NCBI GenBank assembly: GCA_040081265.1 | Contig: JBEBGV010000019.1 | Span: 5,187 to 69,186, forward strand | From: JBEBGV01 sp040081265 | GTDB lineage: Bacteria; Acidobacteriota; Vicinamibacteria; Vicinamibacterales; UBA2999 | Direction: 5' to 3' | DNA: 64,000 nt | In this document: piece by piece, positions 17,409 to 26,587 of the stretch | Numbering within the stretch: the stretch's first letter is position 1 | Layout: the number at the start of each line of letters is the position of its first letter | The notes under the pieces: generated by a model | Seen by the model: only the letters and a program-made list of their open reading frames with translations | The model's database searches: none | What the model was told of the DNA's origin: nothing | Translations under genes and position numbers: made by a program

Positions 17409-18725
17409 GTGGTCGTCGCCGTCCTCATCATCGTCGCCCTGATTCTGGTCAACGCACTCTACGTAGCGGCTGAGTTTGCGGCCGTCAGCGTCAGGCGGAG
17501 CCGAATCCAACAGCTGGCGGCTGACGGCAACCCGTTGGCTGCATGGCTCTTACCGTTGATTGGGTCGCCGGTCGCCCTCGACCGCTACATCGCCGCCTGC
17601 CAGATCGGGATCACGCTGTCGAGCCTCGTCCTCGGCGCCTACGCCCAGAGAACCATCGCACTGGGCCTGGCGCCGATGCTCACGACCCTCGGAAACCTCA
17701 GTCAGGTAGTCGCTGAATCGACTTCGGCGGTCGTGGTCCTGCTGGGCCTGACGGTGCTCCAGGTCATCATTTCTGAGCTGGTCCCCAAGACCGTGGCACT
17801 CCAGTACCCCACCCAGACGGCGCTCTACACCGTCGTCCCGATGCTGCCGTCGATGTGGATCTACCGCCCCTTCATCACCTGGCTGAACGGGACCGGGCTT
17901 GCCGTCATGCGCCTGATGGGGGTCCCTCAGCAGTCTCACCGGCACATCCACTCGCCGCAGGAGATCGAGCTGCTCATCGCTGAAAGCCGCGACGGCGGCC
18001 TGCTCGAGCCCGACGAGCACCAGCGTCTCTACCGTGCGCTGCGTCTCAACCTGACGCAGGCGCGGCAGCTGATGGCGCCGCGAAAACGAATCACGGCCCT
18101 CGCCATCGACACCCCGATGAACGAGGTCATCGCCGCCGCGGCCGAGAGTCCATATTCCAGGTTTCCCGTGTATCGCGACTCAATCGACAACGTCGTCGGG
18201 ATTCTGCACACGAAGGACCTGGTCCGCTGGCTGGTCGCCGAGGGGGGCCAGGCCACGCTCGCGACCCTCATCCGTCCTATCACCAGCGTGCACGAAAGCG
18301 TGACGGCCGACCGCGTCCTGAAGCACTTGCGCGACCGCCACACCCATCAGTCGCTGGTCGTTGACGAGTTCGGGGGCACCGCCGGACTCATCACCCTCGA
18401 AGACGTGCTGTCCGAGTTCCTCGGGCACGTCGGTGACGAATTCAAGCCGGCTGCACCAGTGGCCGAGCCACTGCCGGACGGGCGCATCCGCGTTCCGGGT
18501 CGCATGCCAGTGGACGACGCCGCGGCTGCACTCCGGGCAATGTGGGACACCGATGCGTCGACAGTGGGCGGCATGATCACCGCCGCACTCGGGCACCTGC
18601 CGGTCCCCGATGAGCGTGTCGTGGTTGGAGACTACGAGTTCGAAGTCGAGCGTGTTGCCGAGCGGGCCGTCGAATCCGTGCTGGCGCGGCGAGTGTCGGC
18701 CGACACCGAGTGGGGAGGAGAATGA
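17409..18725 (+). CDS. CNNM/CorC-type transporter (hemolysin family), first of tandem pair
   Basis: A 438-residue protein: N-terminal DUF21/CNNM membrane domain with about four helices (starting VVAVLIIVALILVNALYVAAEFA), a CBS-domain pair (about 205-325, including FPVYRDSIDNVVGILHTKDL and DEFGGTAGLITLEDVLSE), and a C-terminal CorC/HlyC ion-binding domain. Relatives mediate Na+-linked Mg2+ transport; older annotations as hemolysin are not functional evidence. GTG start at 17409. The stop overlaps the start of its paralogue. Confidence 0.87.
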   Translation: MVVAVLIIVALILVNALYVAAEFAAVSVRRSRIQQLAADGNPLAAWLLPLIGSPVALDRYIAACQIGITLSSLVLGAYAQRTIALGLAPMLTTLGNLSQVVAESTSAVVVLLGLTVLQVIISELVPKTVALQYPTQTALYTVVPMLPSMWIYRPFITWLNGTGLAVMRLMGVPQQSHRHIHSPQEIELLIAESRDGGLLEPDEHQRLYRALRLNLTQARQLMAPRKRITALAIDTPMNEVIAAAAESPYSRFPVYRDSIDNVVGILHTKDLVRWLVAEGGQATLATLIRPITSVHESVTADRVLKHLRDRHTHQSLVVDEFGGTAGLITLEDVLSEFLGHVGDEFKPAAPVAEPLPDGRIRVPGRMPVDDAAAALRAMWDTDASTVGGMITAALGHLPVPDERVVVGDYEFEVERVAERAVESVLARRVSADTEWGGE

Positions 18726-20023
18726 TCGACCTCGGCGTCACTGCCGGCATCATCCTGCTCCTGCTGCTGGCCAACGCCCTCTTCGTAGCAGCGGAGTTCG
18801 CCATCGTCGGCGCATCGCGCACGAGCATCGAGCATCAGGCGGCGCAGGGCAGCCGTCTCGCACGTGGCGTGATGCGGATTCTCGACGATCCGACACTTCA
18901 GGATCGCTACATCGCCACGACGCAAATCGGCATCTCGGTGGCGAGCCTGGGGTTGGGCATGTACGGCGAGCATGTGCTGGCCGACTGGATCGCCGTGCGG
19001 CTGAACCCGCTCGGCCTGCCGGCCTGGATTGCCGTCCATGCCGTGGCGAGCACGATCGCGGTCGCGATCCTCACCTTCCTCCACATCGTGATCGGGGAGA
19101 TGATCCCCAAGGCGCTCGCACTGCAGCAGGCCGCCACGACGGTGCTCTACGTATCGCCGCCGATCCAGCTCCTCGAGCGGGTGCTCTTTCCCCTGGTCGT
19201 GGCGTTGAACGGGATCGGGAACGGCCTCCTCAGGCTCGCGGGCATGAAGCGTCAGCAGGTCGAAACCGAGCGCTACCACACCACCGAGGAGCTTCAGTTC
19301 ATCATCAAGGAAAGCCAGGAGGGTGGCCAGCTCCGCGGCGAAGGCGGTCACATCCTCCGCGACCTCTTTGCGTTTGGCGATCTCACCGCCGGCGAGATCC
19401 TGGTCCCTCGCGTCCAGCTTCACGCCATCTCCGTCGGCGCTGAGGCCGACGAGCTGCGCGCCATCGTCCGCTCGCATCCCCACACGCGGTATCCGGTTTA
19501 CGAGGGCGACCTCGACAACATCATCGGCAGCCTGCACATCAAGGATGTCCTCAGGCACATCGTCACCGGTCGTCCGGTGTCTTCCCGTGATGCGAGACCG
19601 CTTCCCTACGTTCCGGGTCCCGCCTACCTCGACACGGTTCTCGGGTCCATGCGGCGATCGCAGACTCAGATGGCGGTGGTCATGGATCAGCACGGCGGAA
19701 CAGCGGGAATCGTCACGATGGGCGATCTGTTCCAGGAGGTTGTCGGCGAGATCGACGAGGGACGGGACACGCGACCGATCGTGCGCGACGAGCAGGGTCG
19801 TGTTCACGTTCGCGGCACCGTGCGGCTGCGTGACGCAGGCGAAGCTCTTGGCTACCCGATCGAGAAGGAGCGGGTCACCAGCATCAGCGGGCTGGTGCTG
19901 ACGCTGCTGGAGCGGCCAGCAGTGGTGGGCGACGTCGTGATGCTGGGCCCGGTAAGGATCGAGGTGACCGTCGTGTCCGGCCGAGGCGTCGCGGAGGCCA
20001 TGCTTCAGCTGACCAAAGGCTGA
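18722..20023 (+). CDS. CNNM/CorC-type transporter (hemolysin family), second of tandem pair
   Basis: A 433-residue paralogue of the preceding protein with the same order: CNNM membrane domain (ILLLLLANALFVAAEFAIVG), CBS pair (about 200-320, YPVYEGDLDNIIGSLHIKDVL and DQHGGTAGIVTMGDLFQE), CorC/HlyC C-terminus. A strong GGGGAGGAGA Shine-Dalgarno lies inside the end of the first gene and the ATG overlaps its TGA. The pair probably assembles as a heterodimer for divalent cation transport; the 3' end overlaps lipB by 19 bases on the other strand. Confidence 0.87.
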   Translation: MIDLGVTAGIILLLLLANALFVAAEFAIVGASRTSIEHQAAQGSRLARGVMRILDDPTLQDRYIATTQIGISVASLGLGMYGEHVLADWIAVRLNPLGLPAWIAVHAVASTIAVAILTFLHIVIGEMIPKALALQQAATTVLYVSPPIQLLERVLFPLVVALNGIGNGLLRLAGMKRQQVETERYHTTEELQFIIKESQEGGQLRGEGGHILRDLFAFGDLTAGEILVPRVQLHAISVGAEADELRAIVRSHPHTRYPVYEGDLDNIIGSLHIKDVLRHIVTGRPVSSRDARPLPYVPGPAYLDTVLGSMRRSQTQMAVVMDQHGGTAGIVTMGDLFQEVVGEIDEGRDTRPIVRDEQGRVHVRGTVRLRDAGEALGYPIEKERVTSISGLVLTLLERPAVVGDVVMLGPVRIEVTVVSGRGVAEAMLQLTKG

Positions 20024-20682
20024 GCGATCAGCTCCCGCCCGAACACATCGGCAAAGTGTCGGGCAAGCTTGTCCTGCACGTCTTCGAGATCAACCGGGCT
20101 TGCTGTCAAGGCCGACAGGGACGTCACGCCGTGATCGCCGATCCCGCACGGCACGATCAAGCGGAAGTGATCCAGGTTGGTGCTGACGTTCAGGGCGAAT
20201 CCGTGACTGGTCACCCAGCGCGAAATCTTGACGCCGATCGCGCCGATCTTCTCGTCCCCGACCCACGTCCCTGTCAGGCCCTTGATGCGTCCGGCGCTGA
20301 CGCCGAAGTCAGCGCAGACACGAATCATCACGTCCTCGATGTCGCGCACGTAGCGATGCACATCACAGCGATCGGGCTTCAGATCCACGATTGGATAACC
20401 CACCACCTGTCCGGGACCGTGGTAGGTCACGTCGCCACCTCGTCCAGCCTCGTGGACTTCGACGCCCCGCCCGTCGAGGTCTTCTGGGGTAGCGATGATG
20501 TGACCACGCCCGCCGTCACCCTTCACGCCGAGCGTGATGACCGGTGGATGCTGGAGCAGGAGCAGGAGATCGGGCACGCGACCAGCCTGGCGTTCCTCAA
20601 CCAGCTGTCGCTGCAGCAGCAGCGCGTCCGCGTACGGCACGAGTCCGAGTCGCCGGACCTCGAGCTGCCGGATGGGGCTCAC
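20005..20682 (-). CDS. lipB: octanoyl-[acyl-carrier-protein]:protein N-octanoyltransferase
   Basis: Moves octanoate from acyl carrier protein to the lipoyl lysine of E2 or GcvH. The 225-residue protein has the family stretch RGGDVTYHGPGQVVGYPI, the conserved Lys region IGAIGVKISRWVTSHG and the catalytic Cys in IVPCGI. It starts at GTG 20682, overlapping by one base the TAG of the E2 gene upstream, so lpd, E2 and lipB form one operon that makes and lipoylates an E2. The sulfur-inserting LipA is not in the window. Confidence 0.93.
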   Translation of the reverse strand: MSPIRQLEVRRLGLVPYADALLLQRQLVEERQAGRVPDLLLLLQHPPVITLGVKGDGGRGHIIATPEDLDGRGVEVHEAGRGGDVTYHGPGQVVGYPIVDLKPDRCDVHRYVRDIEDVMIRVCADFGVSAGRIKGLTGTWVGDEKIGAIGVKISRWVTSHGFALNVSTNLDHFRLIVPCGIGDHGVTSLSALTASPVDLEDVQDKLARHFADVFGRELIAQPLVS

Positions 20683-21911
20683 TAGAGGTCCGACGGGTCG
20701 AACTGCTCGATGCCCTGCTTGACGTCGGCCATGAACTCGTCGGCAACCGCCCCGTCGATCAGGCGGTGATCGAAGCCGAGCGTCAGGTAGGCCATGGTCC
20801 GTATCGCGATCGCATCATCGATGACGATCGGTCGCTTCTCGATCGTGCCGACGCCGAGAATCGCGACCTGCGGCTGGTTGATGATCGGCATCCCGAACTG
20901 GGCCCCGAACCCGCCGGGGTTGGTGATCGTGAACGTGCCGCCGTGAACGTCGTCGGCCTTCAATTGCTTGGTACGCGCCCGCTCGGCGACGTCGACGATC
21001 GCGCGGCAGAGGTCGAGCATCCCGAGTGTGGCGGCGTTCTTGATCACCGGCACGATGAGCCCGGTCTCCAGCGCAACAGCGATGCCGATGTTCACGTCCT
21101 GTTTGTAGACGACGTTGCTGCCGTCCAGGGAGGCATTGACGATCGGGTGTCGTCCGATGGCGAGGGCGACGGCGTGCGCGATGAACGCCATATACGTCAG
21201 CCTTGCGCCGCTGGCTTCGTACCGGGCCTTGTGCTGCTGCCTCAACTTGTCGACATGCGAGAAGTTGACGTGAAACACCGTGTGCACATGAGCCGACGTG
21301 CGGCGGCTGAGGACCATGTGCTCGGCGATCTTGCGCCGAACGATTGACAGCGGCTGCACGTCAACCTTGTCGTTCGGTCCGTACGCCGGCATCGGCTTCG
21401 CGGCCGGAGTTCGTGCTGGTGTGCCGGCCGGCTGATGATCGATGAACCCGAGAATGTCGTGCTTGGTCACACGACCGCCGCTGCCGCTGCCCGGAATCTT
21501 CGCGATGTCGATTTCGTGCTCACGCGCGATTCGCTTCACGACGGGCGAGGACTTCTGCTTTCGTCCATCGGCCGGAGCTGCCGCCGACGTTGCAGCCGTG
21601 GCTTTCCGGCCAGGCCCCGAGCGCGCCGGAGGCACGGACTCCCGGGCTGCCGGGGCATGTTCCACGGCTTCGCCCGGCTCGCCGATTGTCGCGACGATGC
21701 TGTCGACGGGCACCGTTTCACCCTCGTGCACCTTGATGTCGAGGATGACACCAGCGGCCGGCGAAGGGATCTCGGCGTCCACCTTGTCGGTTGAAATCTC
21801 GAACAACGGCTCATCACGGTCGACGCGGTCGCCCAGCTTCTTGATCCAGCGGACCACCGTACCTTCGGCGATCGATTCCCCCATCTGGGGCATCACGACG
21901 GGAGTCGGCAT
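20682..21911 (-). CDS. dihydrolipoamide acyltransferase (E2) of a 2-oxoacid dehydrogenase complex
   Basis: A 409-residue E2. One lipoyl domain (1-80, lipoyl Lys in STDKVDAE), a flexible Ala/Pro linker, a peripheral-subunit-binding domain (about 130-165, KRIAREHEIDIAKIPGSGSGGR) and a catalytic domain ending with DHRLIDGA, the His/Asp active site. It differs from sucB at 36443 and is probably the E2 of a pyruvate or branched-chain complex; no E1 gene is next to it. Start taken at ATG 21911 (MPTPVVMPQMGES), because an in-frame extension to 22055 has no E2-like residues and overlaps lpd. Confidence 0.9.
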   Translation of the reverse strand: MPTPVVMPQMGESIAEGTVVRWIKKLGDRVDRDEPLFEISTDKVDAEIPSPAAGVILDIKVHEGETVPVDSIVATIGEPGEAVEHAPAARESVPPARSGPGRKATAATSAAAPADGRKQKSSPVVKRIAREHEIDIAKIPGSGSGGRVTKHDILGFIDHQPAGTPARTPAAKPMPAYGPNDKVDVQPLSIVRRKIAEHMVLSRRTSAHVHTVFHVNFSHVDKLRQQHKARYEASGARLTYMAFIAHAVALAIGRHPIVNASLDGSNVVYKQDVNIGIAVALETGLIVPVIKNAATLGMLDLCRAIVDVAERARTKQLKADDVHGGTFTITNPGGFGAQFGMPIINQPQVAILGVGTIEKRPIVIDDAIAIRTMAYLTLGFDHRLIDGAVADEFMADVKQGIEQFDPSDL

Positions 21912-21949
21912 ACGTCTATGTCTCGCGAAGGCAGGTGAACTCGCCGCCG

Positions 21950-23368
21950 TTACATGTGGATTGCCGCACCGTGCGCCGCGTGAGCGGCCTCGCCGACCGC
22001 TTCGGAGAACGTCGGGTGGGCATGAATGGTCTTGATCAGCTCTTCGACAGTGCACTCGAGTCGAAGAGCAAGAACAGCTTCGGCAACCAGCTCGGTGGAG
22101 CGCGGTCCGATCATGTGCACGCCGAGAATCTCGTCGTACTTGGCGTCGGCCACGATCTTGACGAAGCCCTCGGCCTCACCGGCCATCTTGGCTCGTCCGA
22201 GCACACCGAACGGGAACGATCCAATCCTGACGTCATAGCCGCGCGCCCTGGCCTCGGCCTCCGTCAGCCCGACGCTGCCAATCTCTGGATCGCAGTACGT
22301 GCACCCGGGCACGTGTTCGTAGTTGATCGGCTGCGCCGTCTTGCCGGCGATGCGCTCGGCCGCGACGATGCCCTCCATGGAGGCGACGTGGGCAAGCTGC
22401 GGGTGCGGTCGGTCACCGCCGAGCGTGATCACATCACCGATCGCCGAAATGCCGGGAACCGAAGTGCGATACAGGTTGTCGACCTTGATGTAGCCGCGTT
22501 CCATCACCAACCCGACCTTCTCGGCGTCGAGCCCGGTTGTGACCGGACCACGTCCGGTCGCCACGAGCAGAACTTCGGCGGTCAGCTTCTGGGTCTTGCC
22601 GTCGGCGCCCTGGGCCTCGATCTCGACCCCCTCTGGACCCGCCACGGCCTTCGTCACCTTCGTACCGGTCAGTGACTTGATGCCCTGCTTCTTGAACGAC
22701 TTCTCGAGTTCAGCCGACACGGCTGCGTCCTCAACGGGAACGAGCCGTGGCAGGAGTTCGATGATTGTGACCTCACTGCCGAACCGGCGGAAAATCGACG
22801 CGAACTCCACGCCCACCGCTCCGCTGCCCATGATGACGAGCGACTTCGGAACGCTCGGCAGGTGGATCGCCTCATCGCTGGTGATGATCTGTTTGTGGTC
22901 GATGGTGATGCCGGGGACGCTGCGCGGTGACGACCCGGTCGCGACGATGATCTCCTTCGCCTCGAGCGTCTGCTTCTCACCGTCGGTGATTTCCACACGG
23001 CCACCCCCGGCCAGCCGCGCGGTGCCCTTGAGCGAGGTGACCTTGTTCTTCTTCATCAGGAACTCAATGCCCTTGGTCAGTCCCGTGATGATCTTGTCCT
23101 TCCGGCTATGCACCTGTTTCATGTCGATCGCGGGCGAGCCGTAGGGGATCATCACACCCCACTCGGCGGCGCCCTGAATGATCTTCATGGCGTGCGCGTG
23201 CTCGAGCAGCGCCTTGGTCGGAATGCAGCCCCAGAGGAGGCACGTCCCCCCGAGCGACTTCTGTTTCTCAACGATGGCCACACTCTTGCCGAGCTGAGCA
23301 GCACGGATGGCGGCCACATACCCGCCGGTTCCCGCGCCAATGACCACCACGTCGAATGCATTTGCCAA
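21950..23368 (-). CDS. lpdA: dihydrolipoyl dehydrogenase (E3)
   Basis: A 472-residue flavoprotein that re-oxidises dihydrolipoamide. It shows the FAD motif VVIGAGTGGYVAA, the redox disulfide GGTCLLWGCIPTK (CX4C), the NAD motif IMGSGAVGVEFA, the second FAD segment SAIGDV and the C-terminal His-Glu pair in HAHPTFSEA. TTG start with AAGGAG seven bases upstream. First gene of the lpd-E2-lipB operon and likely shared with the SucA/SucB complex encoded 10 kb away. Confidence 0.95.
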   Translation of the reverse strand: MANAFDVVVIGAGTGGYVAAIRAAQLGKSVAIVEKQKSLGGTCLLWGCIPTKALLEHAHAMKIIQGAAEWGVMIPYGSPAIDMKQVHSRKDKIITGLTKGIEFLMKKNKVTSLKGTARLAGGGRVEITDGEKQTLEAKEIIVATGSSPRSVPGITIDHKQIITSDEAIHLPSVPKSLVIMGSGAVGVEFASIFRRFGSEVTIIELLPRLVPVEDAAVSAELEKSFKKQGIKSLTGTKVTKAVAGPEGVEIEAQGADGKTQKLTAEVLLVATGRGPVTTGLDAEKVGLVMERGYIKVDNLYRTSVPGISAIGDVITLGGDRPHPQLAHVASMEGIVAAERIAGKTAQPINYEHVPGCTYCDPEIGSVGLTEAEARARGYDVRIGSFPFGVLGRAKMAGEAEGFVKIVADAKYDEILGVHMIGPRSTELVAEAVLALRLECTVEELIKTIHAHPTFSEAVGEAAHAAHGAAIHM

Positions 23369-23401
23369 AGGAGAACTCCTTGAAACCTGGGAAACCGCTG
23401 G

Positions 23402-23653
23402 TCAGCGTTTGATCGCCGAGAGGGGTACGAATGCGTCTGGCGCAGGGCGCTGCAGCTGGGAGGGCGCCTCCTGCGGTTTGGCCATTCCGCCGGTCGCCTG
23501 TATATGGGCCCGCAGTTCGCCCTGCTGGTAGCGCAGCTCCCAATAGAGCTGCGAGAGCTGGTCGACCCGCTTCGCGGATCGTCGGAGCAGGACGAGCGAG
23601 ACCAGTGACACGCTCAGCGACGCGATCGTGACGATCCAGAGAATGATCAACAA
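23402..23653 (-). CDS. small single-pass membrane protein, coiled-coil
   Basis: An 83-residue protein with one N-terminal membrane helix (IILWIVTIASLSVSLVSLVLL), then a basic stop-transfer and a heptad-like stretch (VDQLSQLYWELRYQQGELRAHI), ending in a Pro/Gln-rich tail. The start is TTG at 23653 (or 23650) with an AAGG box a few bases upstream. Family not recognised. It lies 33 bases before lpd on the same strand and diverges from the NtrC-type regulator. Confidence 0.65.
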   Translation of the reverse strand: MLIILWIVTIASLSVSLVSLVLLRRSAKRVDQLSQLYWELRYQQGELRAHIQATGGMAKPQEAPSQLQRPAPDAFVPLSAIKR

Positions 23654-23711
23654 CCAACCTTAGCGAAGGGAATTCGTGAGTGTCAAGGAGCGCGCTATAC
23701 TCGCGACCTTC

Positions 23712-25088
23712 ATGTCTGACCGCCCGAAAACACTGCTGATCGTAGACCCGGACGAGACCATGCGCGACCGGATGGCCAGCGCGGTCGCCTCAGACCTGCG
23801 CGTACTCCGTGTGGCCACGGGTGAAGCCGCGCTCCAGGTCATGGACAAGGAGGACGTGGACCTGATGCTGCTGGACGTCCGCCTGCCGGGGATTCACGGC
23901 CTCGACCTGCTGAAGATCGTCAAGGAGAACTATCCTTTCGTCGAGATCGTCGTGCTTTCCGCCGTACAGGAACTCGACACCGCGATCGAAGCCATGCGTC
24001 ACGGGGCGTACCACTACCTCGCCAAGGACGCGACCGCCGACACCATCCGCAGCATCGTCGGAAACGCCAGCCAGCGCCAGAACCTGACTCGCGACGTCAC
24101 GCGCCTGAACGCGGAGGTCGCCGAACAGAACGATCGACCCTTCGTCGTTGGTCCCAGTCGGGGCACCCGGGACATCATCGAGCTGGCCCAGCGCATCGCC
24201 CCGCTCCCGGCGACCGTGCTCATCCTCGGCGAGAGCGGCACAGGCAAGGAACTGCTGGCTCGACTGATCCATCGCCAGGGAGGGACCCCGGCCCGCCCTT
24301 TCGTGGCGGTCAATCTGGCCGCGATCCCTCACGAGCTCGTTGAGAGCACCCTGTTTGGGCACGAAAAGGGGGCCTTCACCGGAGCCATCAGGCAGCAGCT
24401 GGGCAAGTTCGAGCTGGCCAGCGGCGGAACCTTGTTCCTCGACGAGGTCGGGGATCTCCGCATGGACCTGCAGGCCAAGCTCCTGCGTGCCCTGCAGGAG
24501 AACGAAATCGAACGCGTCGGCGGCTCACACCCGATCAAGACCGATTTCCGCCTGATTGCCGCGACCAACGTCGACCTCGAGAAGGCGGTCAAGGAAGGCA
24601 GGTTCAGGGGCGACCTGTTCTACCGGCTCAACGTCATCCCGATGCGCATCCCGGCCCTGCGCAACCGTCTCGAGGATCTGCCCGAGCTGGCCACGTTCTT
24701 CGTGCGCCGCTACAACCAGAAATTCCGCAAGCAGATGAAGGGCATTGCCGAATCGACGCTCAAGCTGCTGACCGCCTACTGGTGGCCGGGCAATATCCGT
24801 GAGCTGGAGAACCTGATCGAACGCCTCGTCGCCGTGTCCGACAAGGAGTGGATCACCGACGAAGACCTGCCTTATGAGTTCCACATGGCGGAACTCGAGT
24901 CGGCGGGCCACGCCTCCGAGAACCTGCTCGACCGCGCCGTCTCCACTTTCGAGCGCAACTTCATCCTGCGCGCCCTGGACAAGAATGGATGGAACGTCAC
25001 CGCCACGGCGCGGGCACTCGGCATTCCGCTCAGCACCCTCAAGTTCAAGATCGACAAGCTCGGCGTGCGCCGCTTCCGCGGCGACTGA
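23712..25088 (+). CDS. NtrC-family sigma-54-dependent response regulator
   Basis: A 458-residue regulator: receiver domain (about 1-125, phospho-Asp in LMLLDVRLPG), AAA+ sigma-54 activation domain (about 145-375: Walker A GESGTGKE, sigma-54 loop GAFTGA, Walker B GTLFLDEVGDL), and a Fis-type helix-turn-helix (NVTATARALGIPLSTLKFKI). No sensor kinase is adjacent. Two starts are possible: ATG 23712, ten bases after a TATACT box (leaderless) and fitting the usual short receiver N-terminus; or GTG 23676 with a GAAGGG Shine-Dalgarno, which would add 12 residues. Confidence 0.92.
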   Translation: MSDRPKTLLIVDPDETMRDRMASAVASDLRVLRVATGEAALQVMDKEDVDLMLLDVRLPGIHGLDLLKIVKENYPFVEIVVLSAVQELDTAIEAMRHGAYHYLAKDATADTIRSIVGNASQRQNLTRDVTRLNAEVAEQNDRPFVVGPSRGTRDIIELAQRIAPLPATVLILGESGTGKELLARLIHRQGGTPARPFVAVNLAAIPHELVESTLFGHEKGAFTGAIRQQLGKFELASGGTLFLDEVGDLRMDLQAKLLRALQENEIERVGGSHPIKTDFRLIAATNVDLEKAVKEGRFRGDLFYRLNVIPMRIPALRNRLEDLPELATFFVRRYNQKFRKQMKGIAESTLKLLTAYWWPGNIRELENLIERLVAVSDKEWITDEDLPYEFHMAELESAGHASENLLDRAVSTFERNFILRALDKNGWNVTATARALGIPLSTLKFKIDKLGVRRFRGD

Positions 25089-25104
25089 TCCGGAGCCTCC
25101 GCCG

Positions 25105-25794
25105 GTGGTCACTCCACGGCCCGTCTCCCTCGAAGGCCACGGCGTGCGACTCGAACCGCTCGAGCCCGCGCACGCGGACGCGCTCGCCGCCGCCGCCGCG
25201 GACGGCGACCAGTGGAGACTCTGGTACGTTTCGGTGGCCGATCTCGAGCCGGGACGCGCGCACCTCTACATGAACACCGCGCTCACCGGTCGCGACGAGG
25301 GTCACATGCTGCCGTGGATCGTGCGGGAACTGAGCACAGGAGCCATCGTCGGCAGCACGAGACTCCACGACATCGCGCCGGCGATCGATCGCGTCGAGAT
25401 CGGCTACACCTTCTACGCCGGACGCTGGCAGCGCACGCACGTCAACACCGCGTGCAAGCTGCTTGTTCTCGCGCACGCCTTCGACACGCTGAGATGCCGC
25501 GTGGTCGGCTTCAAGGTCGACGGGCTGAACCAGCGATCACAGCGCGCCGTCGAGGCGCTCGGCGCGCGCAAGGACGGAGTCATCCACCATCACGGTCGAC
25601 GACCGGACGGCTCGGCACGAGACACGCACACCTACAGCATCCTCGTGTCGGAATGGCCGGAGGTACGAGACCGACTCGAGCGACGGCTCCGGCTGTACGA
25701 AAAAAACCCGGCGCGTAGCGCCGGGTCGAGGGGGACCATTCGAGACTCTGGAACTATTTCTTCGGAAGTACGGCGTCCTTCAACTGCTTGGTGA
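25105..25794 (+). CDS. GNAT-family N-acetyltransferase
   Basis: A 229-residue protein from GTG 25105, 16 bases after the regulator stop. GNAT features: an N-terminal substrate strand (GVRLEPLEP), the central IVGSTRLHDI and VEIGYTFYAGRWQRTHVNTACKLLVLAHAF, and RVVGFKVDGLNQRSQRAVEALGARKDG, which match RimJ/RimL-type acetyltransferases. The conserved domain ends by about residue 195; the rest reads through the terminator of the HU gene and 41 bases into that gene on the opposite strand, so the true functional C-terminus may be just a tail. Target amine unknown. Confidence 0.85.
   Translation: MVTPRPVSLEGHGVRLEPLEPAHADALAAAAADGDQWRLWYVSVADLEPGRAHLYMNTALTGRDEGHMLPWIVRELSTGAIVGSTRLHDIAPAIDRVEIGYTFYAGRWQRTHVNTACKLLVLAHAFDTLRCRVVGFKVDGLNQRSQRAVEALGARKDGVIHHHGRRPDGSARDTHTYSILVSEWPEVRDRLERRLRLYEKNPARSAGSRGTIRDSGTISSEVRRPSTAW
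25700..25725 (-). terminator. rho-independent terminator of the HU-like gene
   Basis: A perfect 8-bp hairpin (CCCGGCGC, loop GTA, GCGCCGGG, 25707-25725) followed on the minus strand by seven T residues (A run at 25700-25706). It lies 28 bases past the HU stop and inside the end of the convergent GNAT reading frame. Confidence 0.92.
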
Positions 25795-26053
25795 TTCGCG
25801 CCTTGACGACCGTCTTGGCGGGAATCTTGATGGCTTCGCCGGTGGCCGGGTTGCGGCCCATACGCGCCTTGCGCTTCTGCACCACGAGCTTCACCATGCC
25901 CGGCAGAACGAACTCGTTCGAACGCTTCAGCTCTTTCTCGGCGAGCGTTGCCAGCTCGTCGAAAAACTCCCGCGCCTGCGTACGCTTCATCTCGAAGCGG
26001 TCGGCAAAGTGCGAAAACAATTCAGACTTGCCCATGCGTCGGGCCTCTGCCAT
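25754..26053 (-). CDS. HU/IHF-family DNA-binding protein
   Basis: A 99-residue histone-like protein. It has the N-terminal helices (KSELFSHFADRFEMKRTQAREFFDEL), the dimer strand FVLPGMVKLVVQKRKARMGRNPATGEAIKIPA with the R-N-P loop that enters the DNA minor groove, and a Lys-rich C-terminus. It bends and compacts DNA. The ATG at 26053 follows an AGGGGGA box by five bases; a GTG directly before it is too close to be used. Confidence 0.9.
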   Translation of the reverse strand: MAEARRMGKSELFSHFADRFEMKRTQAREFFDELATLAEKELKRSNEFVLPGMVKLVVQKRKARMGRNPATGEAIKIPAKTVVKARITKQLKDAVLPKK

Positions 26054-26170
26054 CACGTCCCCCTAGTACTTCTGCGCGCGTGAATTCTTGTGTGGCCGCC
26101 GGAGCCGCGCGCGCCGCAACTCTCGGCCAAACTTGGCGAAAACCGTGCTCATCCTAGCGCGCCCACAATC

Positions 26171-26210
26171 GGGGTGTCAACGAAACACCCTGTATCGACA
26201 GGGGTTTTTT
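26171..26210 (+). terminator. overlapping hairpins with T6 tract upstream of queF
   Basis: Hairpin 1 pairs GGGTGT (26172-26177) with ACACCC (26185-26190). Hairpin 2 pairs CCCTGT (26188-26193) with ACAGGG (26198-26203) and is followed by TTTTTT at 26205-26210. They share CCC, so they exclude each other, as in an attenuator. The nearest plus-strand gene upstream is the GNAT, 390 bases away across HU, so it may simply end that transcript. Confidence 0.75.
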
Positions 26211-26239
26211 GCGCCTCGGATGGTAAAGTCTAGTTCAGG

Positions 26240-26587
26240 ATGAGCACACCCTCCACGCTCGAGACGTTTCCCAATCCGCGCCCCGAGCGCGACTTCGAGA
26301 TTGTCATCTCGTGCCCCGAGTTCACGTCGATGTGCCCGAAGACGGGCCTGCCCGACTTCGGCGAGATTCGCATCTCCTACGTCCCGGACAAGGCATGCAT
26401 CGAGCTCAAGTCGTTGAAGTACTACATGTTGGAGTTCCGCAACCGCGGCATCTTCTACGAGTCGGCGACCAACCAGATCCTCGATGACCTCGTCGGGGCC
26501 TGTGCCCCCAGGCGTATGACGGTCGTCGGCAACTTCTCCGCACGTGGCGGAATTACCACCCAGGTGACCGCCACGTACGGGGCGTGA
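26240..26587 (+). CDS. queF: preQ0 reductase (7-cyano-7-deazaguanine reductase)
   Basis: Reduces preQ0 to preQ1 with NADPH in queuosine synthesis. The 115-residue single-domain form has the active-site Cys in [14 protein letters not shown] with Asp close behind, the QueF stretch [24 protein letters not shown] and the Glu/His-type substrate contacts of the T-fold. A TAAAGT box at 26223-26228 lies 11 bases before ATG and downstream of the overlapping hairpins. It overlaps the Smr gene by four bases. Confidence 0.95.
   Translation: MSTPSTLETFPNPRPERDFEIVISCPEFTSMCPKTGLPDFGEIRISYVPDKACIELKSLKYYMLEFRNRGIFYESATNQILDDLVGACAPRRMTVVGNFSARGGITTQVTATYGA

Noticed and set aside
26161..26239. preQ1 riboswitch before queF
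   Set aside because: The hairpins lack the A-rich tail and conserved loop of known preQ1 classes, and a likely promoter lies after them.
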